Shown one piece after another: positions 1-7,084 of a stretch of DNA of 17,858 bases. Source of the stretch: JACDCA01 sp040881785 (GTDB lineage Bacteria > Acidobacteriota > Vicinamibacteria > Vicinamibacterales > 2-12-FULL-66-21); assembly GCA_040881785.1 (NCBI GenBank), contig JBBECO010000188.1, forward strand, positions 1 to 17,858, in the 5' to 3' direction. The stretch's first letter is position 1. The number at the start of each line of letters is the position of its first letter. The position numbers and the translations under genes were made by a program. A model generated the notes under the pieces. That model did not search any database. It was not told the origin of the DNA and saw nothing but the letters and a program-made list of their open reading frames with translations.

Positions 1-348
1 ATGAGCTTGGCTTGGCTTCGCCGTTCGTCGCGCGCGGTCGCCGCGATCATCCTGCTGACATCGCTGTGGCAGTTGCCGCACCGGTCGCAGGACGACGAGA
101 TCTGTGTGCCCGTGGGGGCCGCATCCCACGACGAGTCCAAGCCCGTCGTCACGAGCCCGAGCGCCCCCGCCCACCAGGACCACTGCGCCGTCTGTCACTG
201 GGTCCGCTGGATGAAGCCGGTGTTTGCGTCCTCCGCTCTGTCGGGCGGCAACACCGGCCCTGACAGTGAGCTCGCGCCCCTCACCGCATCCCTGCTCCGG
301 GACGCCGCATCCCAACGCCGTCCGGCCCGCGCGCCGCCCGCACTCTAG
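1..348 (+). CDS. Small exported or membrane-anchored Cys/His-rich protein
   Basis: I do not recognise the family. The 115-residue product starts with basic residues (Arg7, Arg8, Arg11) and a hydrophobic stretch at about 12-25, so it is probably exported or anchored in the inner membrane. The rest is Pro/Ala-rich with one striking cluster, His58-x-x-His61-Cys62-x-x-Cys65-His66, plus an upstream Asp-Asp-Glu-x-Cys35 and His43. This could bind a transition metal; Cys62-Ala-Val-Cys65-His66 also formally matches a haem c motif. It lies about 80 bases before a metal-uptake operon in the same direction, so a periplasmic metal-handling role is a reasonable inference. The ATG is the first base of the window, so the true start could lie further upstream and no ribosome site can be assessed. 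The basic C-terminal tail looks unstructured. The reading frame is probably real; the function is unknown. Confidence 0.6.
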   Translation: MSLAWLRRSSRAVAAIILLTSLWQLPHRSQDDEICVPVGAASHDESKPVVTSPSAPAHQDHCAVCHWVRWMKPVFASSALSGGNTGPDSELAPLTASLLRDAASQRRPARAPPAL

Positions 349-429
349 CCTCGTCAACCAGATTAGTCGTGGACCACGACCCGTACGGGCGTCGTCCATG
401 TGGTGACTTCTCAGAGAGCAGGAGGCAGC

Positions 430-1785
430 GTGTTTCAACAGTTTTCGCTTACAAAATGGCCCGGCGTGTGCGTCGCGGCCCTCACATTCACCGTGCTCGC
501 GACGCCGGCCATCGCACAGGTTCCCCCGCCGGGCGCGACCCCGCCCGCGGCAACGCCGCAGGCGGGTCCTGAGCAGCTGCGGCAGGAACTCGAGCGGCTC
601 CGCAAGGAATTCGACGCCATGCGGATGGCGTACGAGCAGAAACTGGCTGAGTTCGAAGCGCGGCTCGGCGTGCTTCCGCCGGCAGAGCCGGTCCCGACGG
701 CGCCGCCGGCCCAGGTGCCGCCACCGCCGCCCGTTCCGACGGAGGTCCCGGTGCCCTCCGGCGCGGCCGGCGCAGGCGGGCCGCAGGGGGCGCTGCCCGT
801 CTACGGCAATCCCAGCGCCTTGTCGAAGATCTTCAATCCCGACATTGCCGTCATCGGCAATTTTCTCGGCGCCGTGGGGAAGAACGACGTCAATCCGGCG
901 CCGGTCTTCGACATGAACGAGGCCGAGGCGACCTTCCAGGCGGTCATCGATCCGTACGCGCGGGCCGACTTCTTTCTGGCGTTCTCGCCTGAAGGCGTCG
1001 AGATGGAGGAAGCGTTCGCCACATTGACCAGCCTGCCGGCGGGGCTGCTTGCCAAGGTCGGCAAGATGAAGCAGCAGGTCGGCAAGACCAACACGCTGCA
1101 TCCGCACGCCCTCTCCTGGACGGACCGCCCGCTGGTGAATTTCAACCTGCTGGGCGGCGAGGAAGGCCTCTCGGATGCAGGGATTTCCGTCTCGAAGCTG
1201 ATTCCCAACCGCCTGCTGTTTCTCGAAGCGACGGGCGAGGTCTATCAGGGCAATTCCGGCGTGTTCCAGTCACACACCAGGAGCGATGTGAGCTGGGCCG
1301 GCCGGCTCCGCGGCTACCGCGACATCACGGAAGCCACGAACCTCGACGTGGGCGCCTCGTTCGCACGTGGACGGAACGACGCCGGTCCGGATTTCTCGAC
1401 GAGGCTGTTCGCCGTGGATGCGACCTTCCGCTACCGGCCGCTGCAGCAGGCGCTCTACCGCCGCTTCCTCGGGCGGACGGAAATGATCTGGAGCCGCCGC
1501 GAGCAGGAGGACGGCGCCGTCCCGGCCTTCGGGATGTACGTCTCGGGCGACTACCAGTTCGCGCGGCGATGGTTTACCGGGGCGCGCTATGACTGGAGCG
1601 AACGCGCCTATGACTCCAGCCTGAAAGACAAGGGGCCGTCGCTGACCCTCACGTTCTGGCCGAGTGAGTTCAGCCAGGTGCGGGGACAGTACCGCCGCAT
1701 CAATTTCGCGGAAGGCACGACATCGAACGAGCTGCTGTTCCAGTTCCTGTTCTCGATCGGCGCGCATGGCGCGCATGTCTTCTAA
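430..1785 (+). CDS. Outer-membrane beta-barrel (porin-like) protein of a metal-uptake operon
   Basis: I chose GTG at 430 because AGGAGG (420-425) lies four bases upstream and because this start gives a clean signal peptide with cleavage after about Ala29 (Ala-Ile-Ala/Gln). The mature protein has a Pro-rich linker, a coiled coil at about 48-80 rich in Glu/Leu/Arg, a second long Pro/Val linker (about 82-110), and then a domain of about 325 residues with alternating aromatic and polar residues ending in Phe451. A trimerising coiled coil followed by a barrel that ends in Phe is typical of porin-type outer-membrane proteins. It sits nine bases upstream of a ZnuA-like binding protein, so it may pass zinc or a related ion across the outer membrane. 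It could also be a structural barrel unrelated to metal. No TonB box or plug domain is visible, so it does not look like a TonB-dependent receptor. Confidence 0.75.
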   Translation: MFQQFSLTKWPGVCVAALTFTVLATPAIAQVPPPGATPPAATPQAGPEQLRQELERLRKEFDAMRMAYEQKLAEFEARLGVLPPAEPVPTAPPAQVPPPPPVPTEVPVPSGAAGAGGPQGALPVYGNPSALSKIFNPDIAVIGNFLGAVGKNDVNPAPVFDMNEAEATFQAVIDPYARADFFLAFSPEGVEMEEAFATLTSLPAGLLAKVGKMKQQVGKTNTLHPHALSWTDRPLVNFNLLGGEEGLSDAGISVSKLIPNRLLFLEATGEVYQGNSGVFQSHTRSDVSWAGRLRGYRDITEATNLDVGASFARGRNDAGPDFSTRLFAVDATFRYRPLQQALYRRFLGRTEMIWSRREQEDGAVPAFGMYVSGDYQFARRWFTGARYDWSERAYDSSLKDKGPSLTLTFWPSEFSQVRGQYRRINFAEGTTSNELLFQFLFSIGAHGAHVF

Positions 1786-1794
1786 GGGGGACCC

Positions 1795-2721
1795 ATGACG
1801 AAAGCATTTCTGTTGGCGGCGGTCATGGCAGCGGCACTCGCGACGCCGGCCAGGGCGGCGGCCGAGATCAAGATCATGACCTCGACGCAGGACCTGGCCT
1901 CCCTCGTCACCGAGATCGGCGGCGACAAGGTCTCGGTGGAATCCCTCGCGCGGGGGTACCAGGACCCACACTACGTCGAAGCCAAACCCAGTTTCGTCCT
2001 CAAGCTGTACTCCGCCGATCTCCTGGTGGTCGTCGGCCGCGAGCTCGAGTCCTCCTGGCTCCCCCCGCTGATCACGCAGAGCCGGAACGCCAAGCTCCAG
2101 CCCGGCGGCGCGGGGTATCTCGACGCCTCGCAGACCGCGCGGATCCTCGACATGCCCACCGGTCCGATCACGCGGGCGATGGGGGACGTCCATCCCCAGG
2201 GCAATCCGCACTACTGGCTCGATCCGGAGAACGGCCGCCGGATCGCGAAGGCGATTCAGGGCAAGCTCTCGGAACTCACTCCGGGCGATGCCGGATACTT
2301 CGCCCAGCGATATTCCGACTTCGATCGCCGCTTGAAGGAGGCCGAAGCCCGCTGGAAGGCGGCCCTGGCGCCCTATGCGGGCACGAAGGTCGTGACGTAT
2401 CACCGGTCGTGGTCGAACTTCGCCGCGTCCTTCGGACTCGACGTCGTCGGCTATGTCGAGCCGAAGCCGGGCATCCCCCCTTCGCCGGCGCATGTACTGA
2501 CGCTGATCCACGAAATGAAGCGCCAGGGGATCAGGCTGATTCTCGTCGAGCCGTATTTCGATCTGAAGAAGGTGAATGCGATCGCACGCGACACGGGCGC
2601 CAAGGTCCTCGTGCTGCCCCCATCGGTCGGGGGTGTCAAGCAGGCGTCGGACTACATCCGCCTCTTCGACTACAACGTCGATCTGCTGGTCTCGACGGTG
2701 AAGTCCCTGGCCGGCCGCTGA
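1795..2721 (+). CDS. znuA: Zinc/manganese ABC transporter substrate-binding protein (ZnuA-like)
   Basis: This is the periplasmic binding protein of a cluster A-I metal ABC importer. It captures the ion and delivers it to the membrane permease. The 308-residue product has a signal peptide (cleavage near Ala20-Ala22), then two lobes. Candidate ligands are His59 in Asp-Pro-His-Tyr, His139 in Gly-Asn-Pro-His-Tyr-Trp and His203 in Thr-Tyr-His-Arg-Ser-Trp; Glu252 in Val-Glu-Pro lies at the usual position for the last conserved acid. Three histidines fit the zinc-type (ZnuA) site; manganese-type proteins have Glu at the third position. The long His/Asp-rich loop of E. coli ZnuA is absent. A purine-rich stretch (GGGGGACCC) precedes the ATG, nine bases after the porin-like gene, and the permease begins one base after the stop, so the three genes form an operon. 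The metal is inferred. Confidence 0.9.
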   Translation: MTKAFLLAAVMAAALATPARAAAEIKIMTSTQDLASLVTEIGGDKVSVESLARGYQDPHYVEAKPSFVLKLYSADLLVVVGRELESSWLPPLITQSRNAKLQPGGAGYLDASQTARILDMPTGPITRAMGDVHPQGNPHYWLDPENGRRIAKAIQGKLSELTPGDAGYFAQRYSDFDRRLKEAEARWKAALAPYAGTKVVTYHRSWSNFAASFGLDVVGYVEPKPGIPPSPAHVLTLIHEMKRQGIRLILVEPYFDLKKVNAIARDTGAKVLVLPPSVGGVKQASDYIRLFDYNVDLLVSTVKSLAGR

Positions 2722-2722
2722 C

Positions 2723-3583
2723 ATGGGAGAACTCACGCTCGGCGAGATTCTGACGTTTCTGGCGGCGCCGTTCGCCGCCAGTCTGATTCTCACCGGGATT
2801 CACTCGTATCTTGGCCTCCACGTCGTCGAGCGCGGCGTGATCTTCGTGGACCTGTCGCTGGCGCAGATCGCGGCGCTCGGCGGGACCATTGCGCTGCTGC
2901 TGCCGATCTCGAGCGGCGATCCCCACGAGCCGCTGGTCTACTGGGTCAGCCTGCTCTTCACGTTCATCGGGGCCGCCATCTTCGCGCTGGTGCGCGGGCG
3001 GCAGGCTCGCATTCCGCAGGAAGCCATCATCGGGATCAGCTACGCGGTAGCGTCGGCGGCGGCGATCCTCGCCATGAGCCAGTCCACCTCCCAGGCCGAG
3101 CACCTCAAGGAGATGCTCGTTGGCAACATCATCGCGGTGTCCTGGCCGGAAGTCATCAAGACGGGGCTGCTCTACGGGGCCGTCGGGCTTTTCCACTACA
3201 TCCTCCGGAAGCCGTTCCTGGCCATCTCGATGCAGCACGAGAACCCCGAGGCGACCGGGCTCAACGTGCGCTTCTGGGATTTCCTCTTTTACGCCTCGTT
3301 CGGCCTGGTCGTGACCTCCTCAGTCGCGATCGCCGGGGTCCTGCTCGTGTTCTGTTACCTGATCGTCCCGGCGGTGGCCGCGATGCTGTACGCCGACACG
3401 ATCGGCGGGCGGCTGGCGCTCGGCTGGACGATGGGCACCGTGGTTTCCGCGGCCGGCGTCTATTTGTCGCTGGTGCTGGACCTCCCGACCGGGGCGACGA
3501 TCGTCTGCACGTTCGGGCTGGTCCTGGTGCTGATGGCGGCCGCGCGGCCGCTCCTCAGGCGCCGCCGCCAGGCCGTCGGCTAG
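2723..3583 (+). CDS. znuB: Metal ABC transporter permease (ABC-3 family, ZnuB-like)
   Basis: This is the inner-membrane subunit of a zinc/manganese ABC importer. The 286-residue product contains about eight hydrophobic segments (roughly 11-29, 46-62, 74-91, 101-118, 145-162, 188-205, 206-222 and 258-274), the number expected for the family. Conserved ABC-3 features include the Asp-Leu-Ser-Leu-Ala-Gln stretch at 43-48, the Leu-Val-Gly-Asn loop near 132-135 and the Tyr-Leu-Ile-Val-Pro-Ala stretch at 212-217. It ends in an Arg-rich cytoplasmic tail. It starts one base after the binding-protein stop and is surely co-translated with it. An ATPase partner normally lies next to the permease, but the next gene is unrelated. 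The ATPase must be encoded outside the window or shared with another importer. Metal specificity follows only from the partner protein. Confidence 0.9.
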   Translation: MGELTLGEILTFLAAPFAASLILTGIHSYLGLHVVERGVIFVDLSLAQIAALGGTIALLLPISSGDPHEPLVYWVSLLFTFIGAAIFALVRGRQARIPQEAIIGISYAVASAAAILAMSQSTSQAEHLKEMLVGNIIAVSWPEVIKTGLLYGAVGLFHYILRKPFLAISMQHENPEATGLNVRFWDFLFYASFGLVVTSSVAIAGVLLVFCYLIVPAVAAMLYADTIGGRLALGWTMGTVVSAAGVYLSLVLDLPTGATIVCTFGLVLVLMAAARPLLRRRRQAVG

Positions 3584-3626
3584 GGCGGCGGGCCGGGAAG
3601 TACCGGGGCCTTTCGACCGATCTTGA

Positions 3627-3632
3627 TAGAAT
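3627..3632 (+). promoter_or_regulatory. Possible leaderless -10 element (TAGAAT) before the zinc-ribbon gene
   Basis: TAGAAT ends eight bases before the ATG at 3641, and no Shine-Dalgarno sequence is visible between them. A -10 hexamer at this distance puts transcription start at or next to the start codon, as in leaderless genes of several high-GC phyla. No good -35 lies 16-18 bases upstream. It would drive the 3641-7026 operon. Confidence 0.4.
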
Positions 3633-3640
3633 CCCCGGGA

Positions 3641-3922
3641 ATGCTCTGCAAGCACTGCGGCACCGAGATCGCAGACAAAGCCATCATCTGCTTCCGCTGT
3701 GGCGCCGGGACCACCGACCCCGTGCGTCAACCCGCACGTCTGCCGCAGCGCCGCAGCCCGCTGCTCGGGTTCGTGGTCGTGGCGGTGCTGCTCCTGCTGG
3801 CCCTGTATCTCGGCCAGGCCTCGCGCACGGTTGCTGAACCCGGCATGTACCAAATGGTGGCCGGCTTCCTTGTCGGCGTGGCCCTGTTCATCCTGATTAT
3901 CAGACTGGTGAGGCGCCGGTGA
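3641..3922 (+). CDS. Zinc-ribbon protein with two membrane segments
   Basis: The 93-residue product begins with a zinc ribbon, Cys3-x-x-Cys6 and Cys17-x-x-Cys20, of the type found at the N-terminus of many small bacterial membrane proteins. A Pro/Arg-rich linker follows, then two hydrophobic helices at about 42-58 and 72-88 and a basic C-terminal tail (Arg-Leu-Val-Arg-Arg-Arg). The ribbon and tail are probably cytoplasmic. I start at ATG 3641 rather than the upstream TTG because the ribbon begins there and TAGAAT lies just upstream. The stop overlaps the next gene's ATG (TGATG), so it is translationally coupled to the FHA-GAF-phosphatase. It may be an anchor or scaffold for that regulator, but nothing in the sequence proves a partner. 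Specific function unknown. Confidence 0.8.
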   Translation: MLCKHCGTEIADKAIICFRCGAGTTDPVRQPARLPQRRSPLLGFVVVAVLLLLALYLGQASRTVAEPGMYQMVAGFLVGVALFILIIRLVRRR

Positions 3923-5532
3923 TGCCAGCCGCTCGACTCGAAATCAACGACGCCCTCGGCAGCCGCGTCGTCCACATTACCAAGCCGCTTTTCGGCATCG
4001 GCCGGCGGGAGACGAATGACCTCCGGCTGGCGGGCAGCGAAGTCTCACGCGACCACGCCGACATTGTCTCGGAGGGGGACAAGGTCGTCATCCGCGACAA
4101 GAGCTCCCGCTACGGGACGTACGTGAACGGCGAGCAGATCACCGAGCGCGCGCTGGCGCCCGGCGACCGGATCCGCCTGGGGCGCACCGGCGGCGCCGAG
4201 ATGCTCTACATGGTCGAGGGGCACGAGACGTCGGCCGAGAAGTCGGCGACGACGGCCATCGGCGACCTCCGGCAGGTCACGGCGCTCCTCGAAGGGCTGC
4301 GCGCGCTCGGTTCGGGCCGCGTGGTGGACGACGTGCTGTCGCTGGTCCTGGATTCGGCGATCGAGGTCAGCGGCGCGGAGCGCGGGTTCATCATGCTGGC
4401 GGCGGCCTCCGGCGATCTCGAGTTCAAGATGGCTCGCAGCCGCGGCCACCAGACGCTGCCGGGCGGCACCTTCGCGACCAGCCGCAAGATCCCCGAGGAG
4501 GTCTACCGTCTCGGTGAGCCGAGGATCGTCGCGGACCTGCTCGACGGCGACCTGGCCAACGTGCACATGGGGACGGTCGCGCTGGGCATCCGGAACGTGC
4601 TCTGCGTGCCCCTCAAACTCGTGCGGTACGTGGACACCGCGGAGGCGGCCGAAGACGAGCGGCGGATCGGCGTCCTCTATCTCGACAGCCGCGAGAAGGG
4701 CATCCTGATGTCGGGGTCCACCCGGACGGCCCTCGAGACGTTCGCCACCGAGGCGGCCGTCGCCATCGAGAACGCCCGGCTCTATCGCGAGACGATGGAG
4801 AAGGCGAAGATGGAGCAGGAGATGCGGATCGCGGCCGAGATCCAGCAGGCGCTCCTGCCCAAGATCGGGCGAGCCGGGGCGTATTTCGCCGCCGCGGCGG
4901 CGTCGCTCCCGTGCCGGTCGATCGGGGGCGACTTCTACGACTACGTGGACCTGCCGGACGGGACGCTCGGATTCGCCCTGGGAGACGTGGCGGGGAAGGG
5001 GCCGCCGGCGGCACTCCTCAGCGCGATGATGCAGGGGATGTTCGCCGCGCAGGCCGCCAACAGCGACACCCCCGCACGGACGATAACCCGCGTGAATCTC
5101 GCGCTGTACCGGCGAGGGATCGAATCGCGTTTCGTGACGCTGATGTACGGGTCGCTCGGCGCGGACGGACACCTGACCTACTGCAATGCCGGGCACAATC
5201 CGCCGCTGATCATCAGCCCGGCCGGCGCGGTACGCCGGCTCGAGGTCGGCGGACCGATCGTGGGCCTGTTCGAGGCTGCGATCTTCGAGCAGGAGACCGT
5301 CATGGTCAGCCCCGGCGACTGGCTGATCGTGTTCAGCGACGGCGTGTCGGAGGCGATGTCGGTGTCGGACGAAGAGTACGGCGAGTCACGCATCGTGGAC
5401 GTCGTGCGGACGCACGGCGGCGTGACGCCGCAGCCGCTGCTCGAAGCCCTGTTCGCCGACGTGCGCGAGTTCACGAAGGGGACGCCGCAGAGCGATGACA
5501 TCACGGCGATGGTCCTCCGGTATGGCGGGTAG
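3922..5532 (+). CDS. FHA-GAF-PP2C (SpoIIE/RsbU-type) serine phosphatase
   Basis: A 536-residue cytoplasmic regulator with three domains. An FHA phosphothreonine-binding domain lies at about 23-96, with Gly-Arg at 27-28, Ser42-Arg-Asp-His45 and Tyr-Gly-Thr-Tyr-Val-Asn-Gly at 64-70. A GAF sensor domain follows at about 121-285, and a linker helix (286-312) leads into a PP2C/SpoIIE phosphatase at about 313-535. Metal-binding aspartates are visible in Gly-Gly-Asp337-Phe-Tyr-Asp, Gly-Asp355-Val-Ala-Gly-Lys-Gly, Ser-Asp473-Gly and Asp525-Asp526, so the enzyme looks active. Such proteins usually dephosphorylate an anti-sigma-factor antagonist in partner-switching pathways. No STAS or anti-sigma gene is present here, so the target is unknown. 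ATG 3922 overlaps the previous stop and is preferred to the adjacent GTG 3919. The FHA domain suggests input from a Ser/Thr kinase encoded elsewhere. Confidence 0.93.
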   Translation: MPAARLEINDALGSRVVHITKPLFGIGRRETNDLRLAGSEVSRDHADIVSEGDKVVIRDKSSRYGTYVNGEQITERALAPGDRIRLGRTGGAEMLYMVEGHETSAEKSATTAIGDLRQVTALLEGLRALGSGRVVDDVLSLVLDSAIEVSGAERGFIMLAAASGDLEFKMARSRGHQTLPGGTFATSRKIPEEVYRLGEPRIVADLLDGDLANVHMGTVALGIRNVLCVPLKLVRYVDTAEAAEDERRIGVLYLDSREKGILMSGSTRTALETFATEAAVAIENARLYRETMEKAKMEQEMRIAAEIQQALLPKIGRAGAYFAAAAASLPCRSIGGDFYDYVDLPDGTLGFALGDVAGKGPPAALLSAMMQGMFAAQAANSDTPARTITRVNLALYRRGIESRFVTLMYGSLGADGHLTYCNAGHNPPLIISPAGAVRRLEVGGPIVGLFEAAIFEQETVMVSPGDWLIVFSDGVSEAMSVSDEEYGESRIVDVVRTHGGVTPQPLLEALFADVREFTKGTPQSDDITAMVLRYGG

Positions 5533-5812
5533 CCGGCGCCCGTTATCGAGGCGCGAGCGTGCGCTGGTCGCACTGTGGCTCGTCCTGGCGCTGGTGCTCT
5601 GGAACGGGGTCTACGACCTGACCATGACCGAAGGCATCAAGGAGTACCTGTTCCGCAGTGCCCTCCACGAGGCGGGCCGGGGGCCGCGGGTGTCGATCGC
5701 GTCGGTGCTCGACGGCACGATATACAAGGCGGTCTGGAACTCGACGTTCTGGGCCTCGGTCGTGATCCTCGCCGGCATGGTCACGATCCGCACGTTCTCG
5801 AAGGTCCCATGA
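5522..5812 (+). CDS. Small two-helix membrane protein, unknown function
   Basis: I do not recognise this 96-residue protein. It has a basic N-terminus (Arg5, Arg6, Arg10, Arg11, Arg13), a first hydrophobic helix at about 14-30, a loop of about 40 residues with conserved-looking Tyr/Glu/Arg positions, and a second helix at about 72-90. By the positive-inside rule both ends are probably cytoplasmic with the loop outside. ATG 5522 lies inside the last codons of the phosphatase gene (11-base overlap) and the stop shares ATGA with the next ATG. It is therefore embedded in a coupled operon and probably made in proportion to its neighbours. It could be an accessory subunit or membrane anchor; no enzymatic motif is visible. 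Confidence 0.72.
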   Translation: MAGSRRPLSRRERALVALWLVLALVLWNGVYDLTMTEGIKEYLFRSALHEAGRGPRVSIASVLDGTIYKAVWNSTFWASVVILAGMVTIRTFSKVP

Positions 5813-7026
5813 AGCCTGAATCGCTCATTCACGACTGGAACGCCACGCCCGCCGCGCCGCGGCAGGTGCTCCTCGATGACGAGACGCTGCGGGACGGCCT
5901 GCAGTCGCCGTCGGTGCGGTGCCCGACGATCGAGCAGAAGCTCGAGATCCTGCATCTGATCGACCGGCTCGGAATCGACACCGCGGACATCGGGTTGCCC
6001 GGAGCGGGACCGCACGTCGTGCAGGACGTCGAACGGCTGGCGCGCGAGATCGTCGATCAGCGGCTCGCGGTCAGAGCCAACTGCGCGGCGCGGACGGTCA
6101 TCGCCGACATCCGGCCGATCGCCGAGATTTCGCAGCGGGTCGGCCTGGCGATCGAGTGCTGCTGCTTCATCGGCTCGAGCCCGCTGCGCCAGTATGCGGA
6201 AGGGTGGTCCGTCGATCAGCTGCTGAAGCTGTCGGAGGAGGCGATTACGTTCGCCGTCCGCGAAGGGCTGCCGGTGATGTACGTCACGGAAGACACGACG
6301 CGTGCGGATCCCGAGACGCTGCGCCAGCTGTACTCCTCGGCGATCCGGGCCGGTGCGTCGCGCGTGTGCGTTGCCGACACGGTCGGCCATGCGACGCCGG
6401 CGGGTGCGGCCGCCGTGGTGACGTTCGTCAGCGGAATCGTAGACGAGTGCGGCGGCGGCGTGGGGATCGACTGGCACGGCCACCGCGACCGCGATTTCGC
6501 CGTGATCAACTCGCTCGCCGCCCTCGATGCGGGGGCCACGCGGCTGCACGGCGCGGCGATCGGCATCGGCGAGCGCGTGGGGAACACGCCGATGGACACG
6601 CTGCTCGTGAATCTCGTGCTCATGGGGTACATCGAGCGTGACCTGTCGGCGCTCGGCGACTACTGCCGCGTCGTCTCCGAGGCGACAGGCGTCCCGATCC
6701 CCGCCAATTACCCGGTCGTCGGCAGGGACGCCTTCCGCACGGCCACCGGCGTGCATGCCGCCGCGGTGATCAAGGCGTTCCGTAAGAACGACATGGCGCT
6801 GGTGGACGCGGTCTATTCGGGCGTGCCGGCCAGCATGGTCGGCCGCGAGCAGGAGATCGAGGTCGGCCCGATGTCGGGCAAGTCGAACGTGGTGTTCTGG
6901 CTCGAGCGGCGGGGCCTGCCGGCCGATGACGCGGTCGTGGATCGCATCTTCGCGAAGGCCAAGGCCTCGAGTTCGGTCCTGTCGGAAGAAGAGATCCGTC
7001 AGGAGCTGGGAGCTACCGGCCGGTGA
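5809..7026 (+). CDS. Isopropylmalate/homocitrate synthase-family enzyme without regulatory domain
   Basis: A 405-residue HMGL-like TIM-barrel enzyme of the alpha-isopropylmalate/homocitrate synthase family, which joins acetyl-CoA to a 2-oxo acid. Seen motifs are Asp24-Glu-Thr-Leu-Arg28-Asp-Gly (metal and catalytic Arg), Asp190-Thr-Val-Gly-His-Ala-Thr-Pro, the metal pair His223-Gly-His225, and Gly-Glu-Arg-Val-Gly-Asn259-Thr-Pro. The C-terminal Gly-Pro-Met-Ser-Gly-Lys-Ser-Asn motif (353-360) is typical of the synthases rather than the lyases. The roughly 120-residue C-terminal leucine-binding domain of LeuA is missing, so leucine feedback is unlikely. After Arg-Asp-Gly it has Leu where LeuA proteins normally have Glu; HMG-CoA lyases also have Arg-Asp-Gly-Leu-Gln. 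It may make homocitrate, isopropylmalate or a related acid; the substrate cannot be read from the sequence. The start overlaps the preceding stop (ATGA). Its place behind a signalling gene is unusual. Confidence 0.85.
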   Translation: MKPESLIHDWNATPAAPRQVLLDDETLRDGLQSPSVRCPTIEQKLEILHLIDRLGIDTADIGLPGAGPHVVQDVERLAREIVDQRLAVRANCAARTVIADIRPIAEISQRVGLAIECCCFIGSSPLRQYAEGWSVDQLLKLSEEAITFAVREGLPVMYVTEDTTRADPETLRQLYSSAIRAGASRVCVADTVGHATPAGAAAVVTFVSGIVDECGGGVGIDWHGHRDRDFAVINSLAALDAGATRLHGAAIGIGERVGNTPMDTLLVNLVLMGYIERDLSALGDYCRVVSEATGVPIPANYPVVGRDAFRTATGVHAAAVIKAFRKNDMALVDAVYSGVPASMVGREQEIEVGPMSGKSNVVFWLERRGLPADDAVVDRIFAKAKASSSVLSEEEIRQELGATGR

Positions 7027-7041
7027 AACGGGGCGGCCTAC

Positions 7042-7069
7042 ATGGGAAATGGGAAATGGGAAATGGGAA
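7042..7069. repeat. Heptamer tandem repeat, four copies of ATGGGAA
   Basis: Four perfect head-to-tail copies of ATGGGAA occupy 7042-7069, followed by a degenerate AGGGTAGG that merges into the Shine-Dalgarno sequence of the next gene. Because seven is not a multiple of three, successive ATGs fall in all three frames. The first opens a 13-codon frame ending at TAA 7081-7083, one base before the GTG at 7085; the second (7049) is in frame with the downstream gene. Confidence 0.9.
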
Positions 7070-7084
7070 AGGGTAGGAGCTAAC

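Noticed and set aside
184..198. Cys-x-x-Cys-His as a c-type cytochrome haem site in the first gene
   Set aside because: A single motif in a short low-complexity protein with two more His nearby and metal-transport neighbours; metal binding is the simpler reading.
1270..2793. 507-codon minus-strand frame
   Set aside because: It is antisense to the barrel gene and znuA, Arg/Asp/Gly-rich without motifs; a GC-rich shadow frame.
3584..3626. Intrinsic terminator after the permease gene
   Set aside because: The GC-rich stretch has no clean stem and the following T-run is only three bases.
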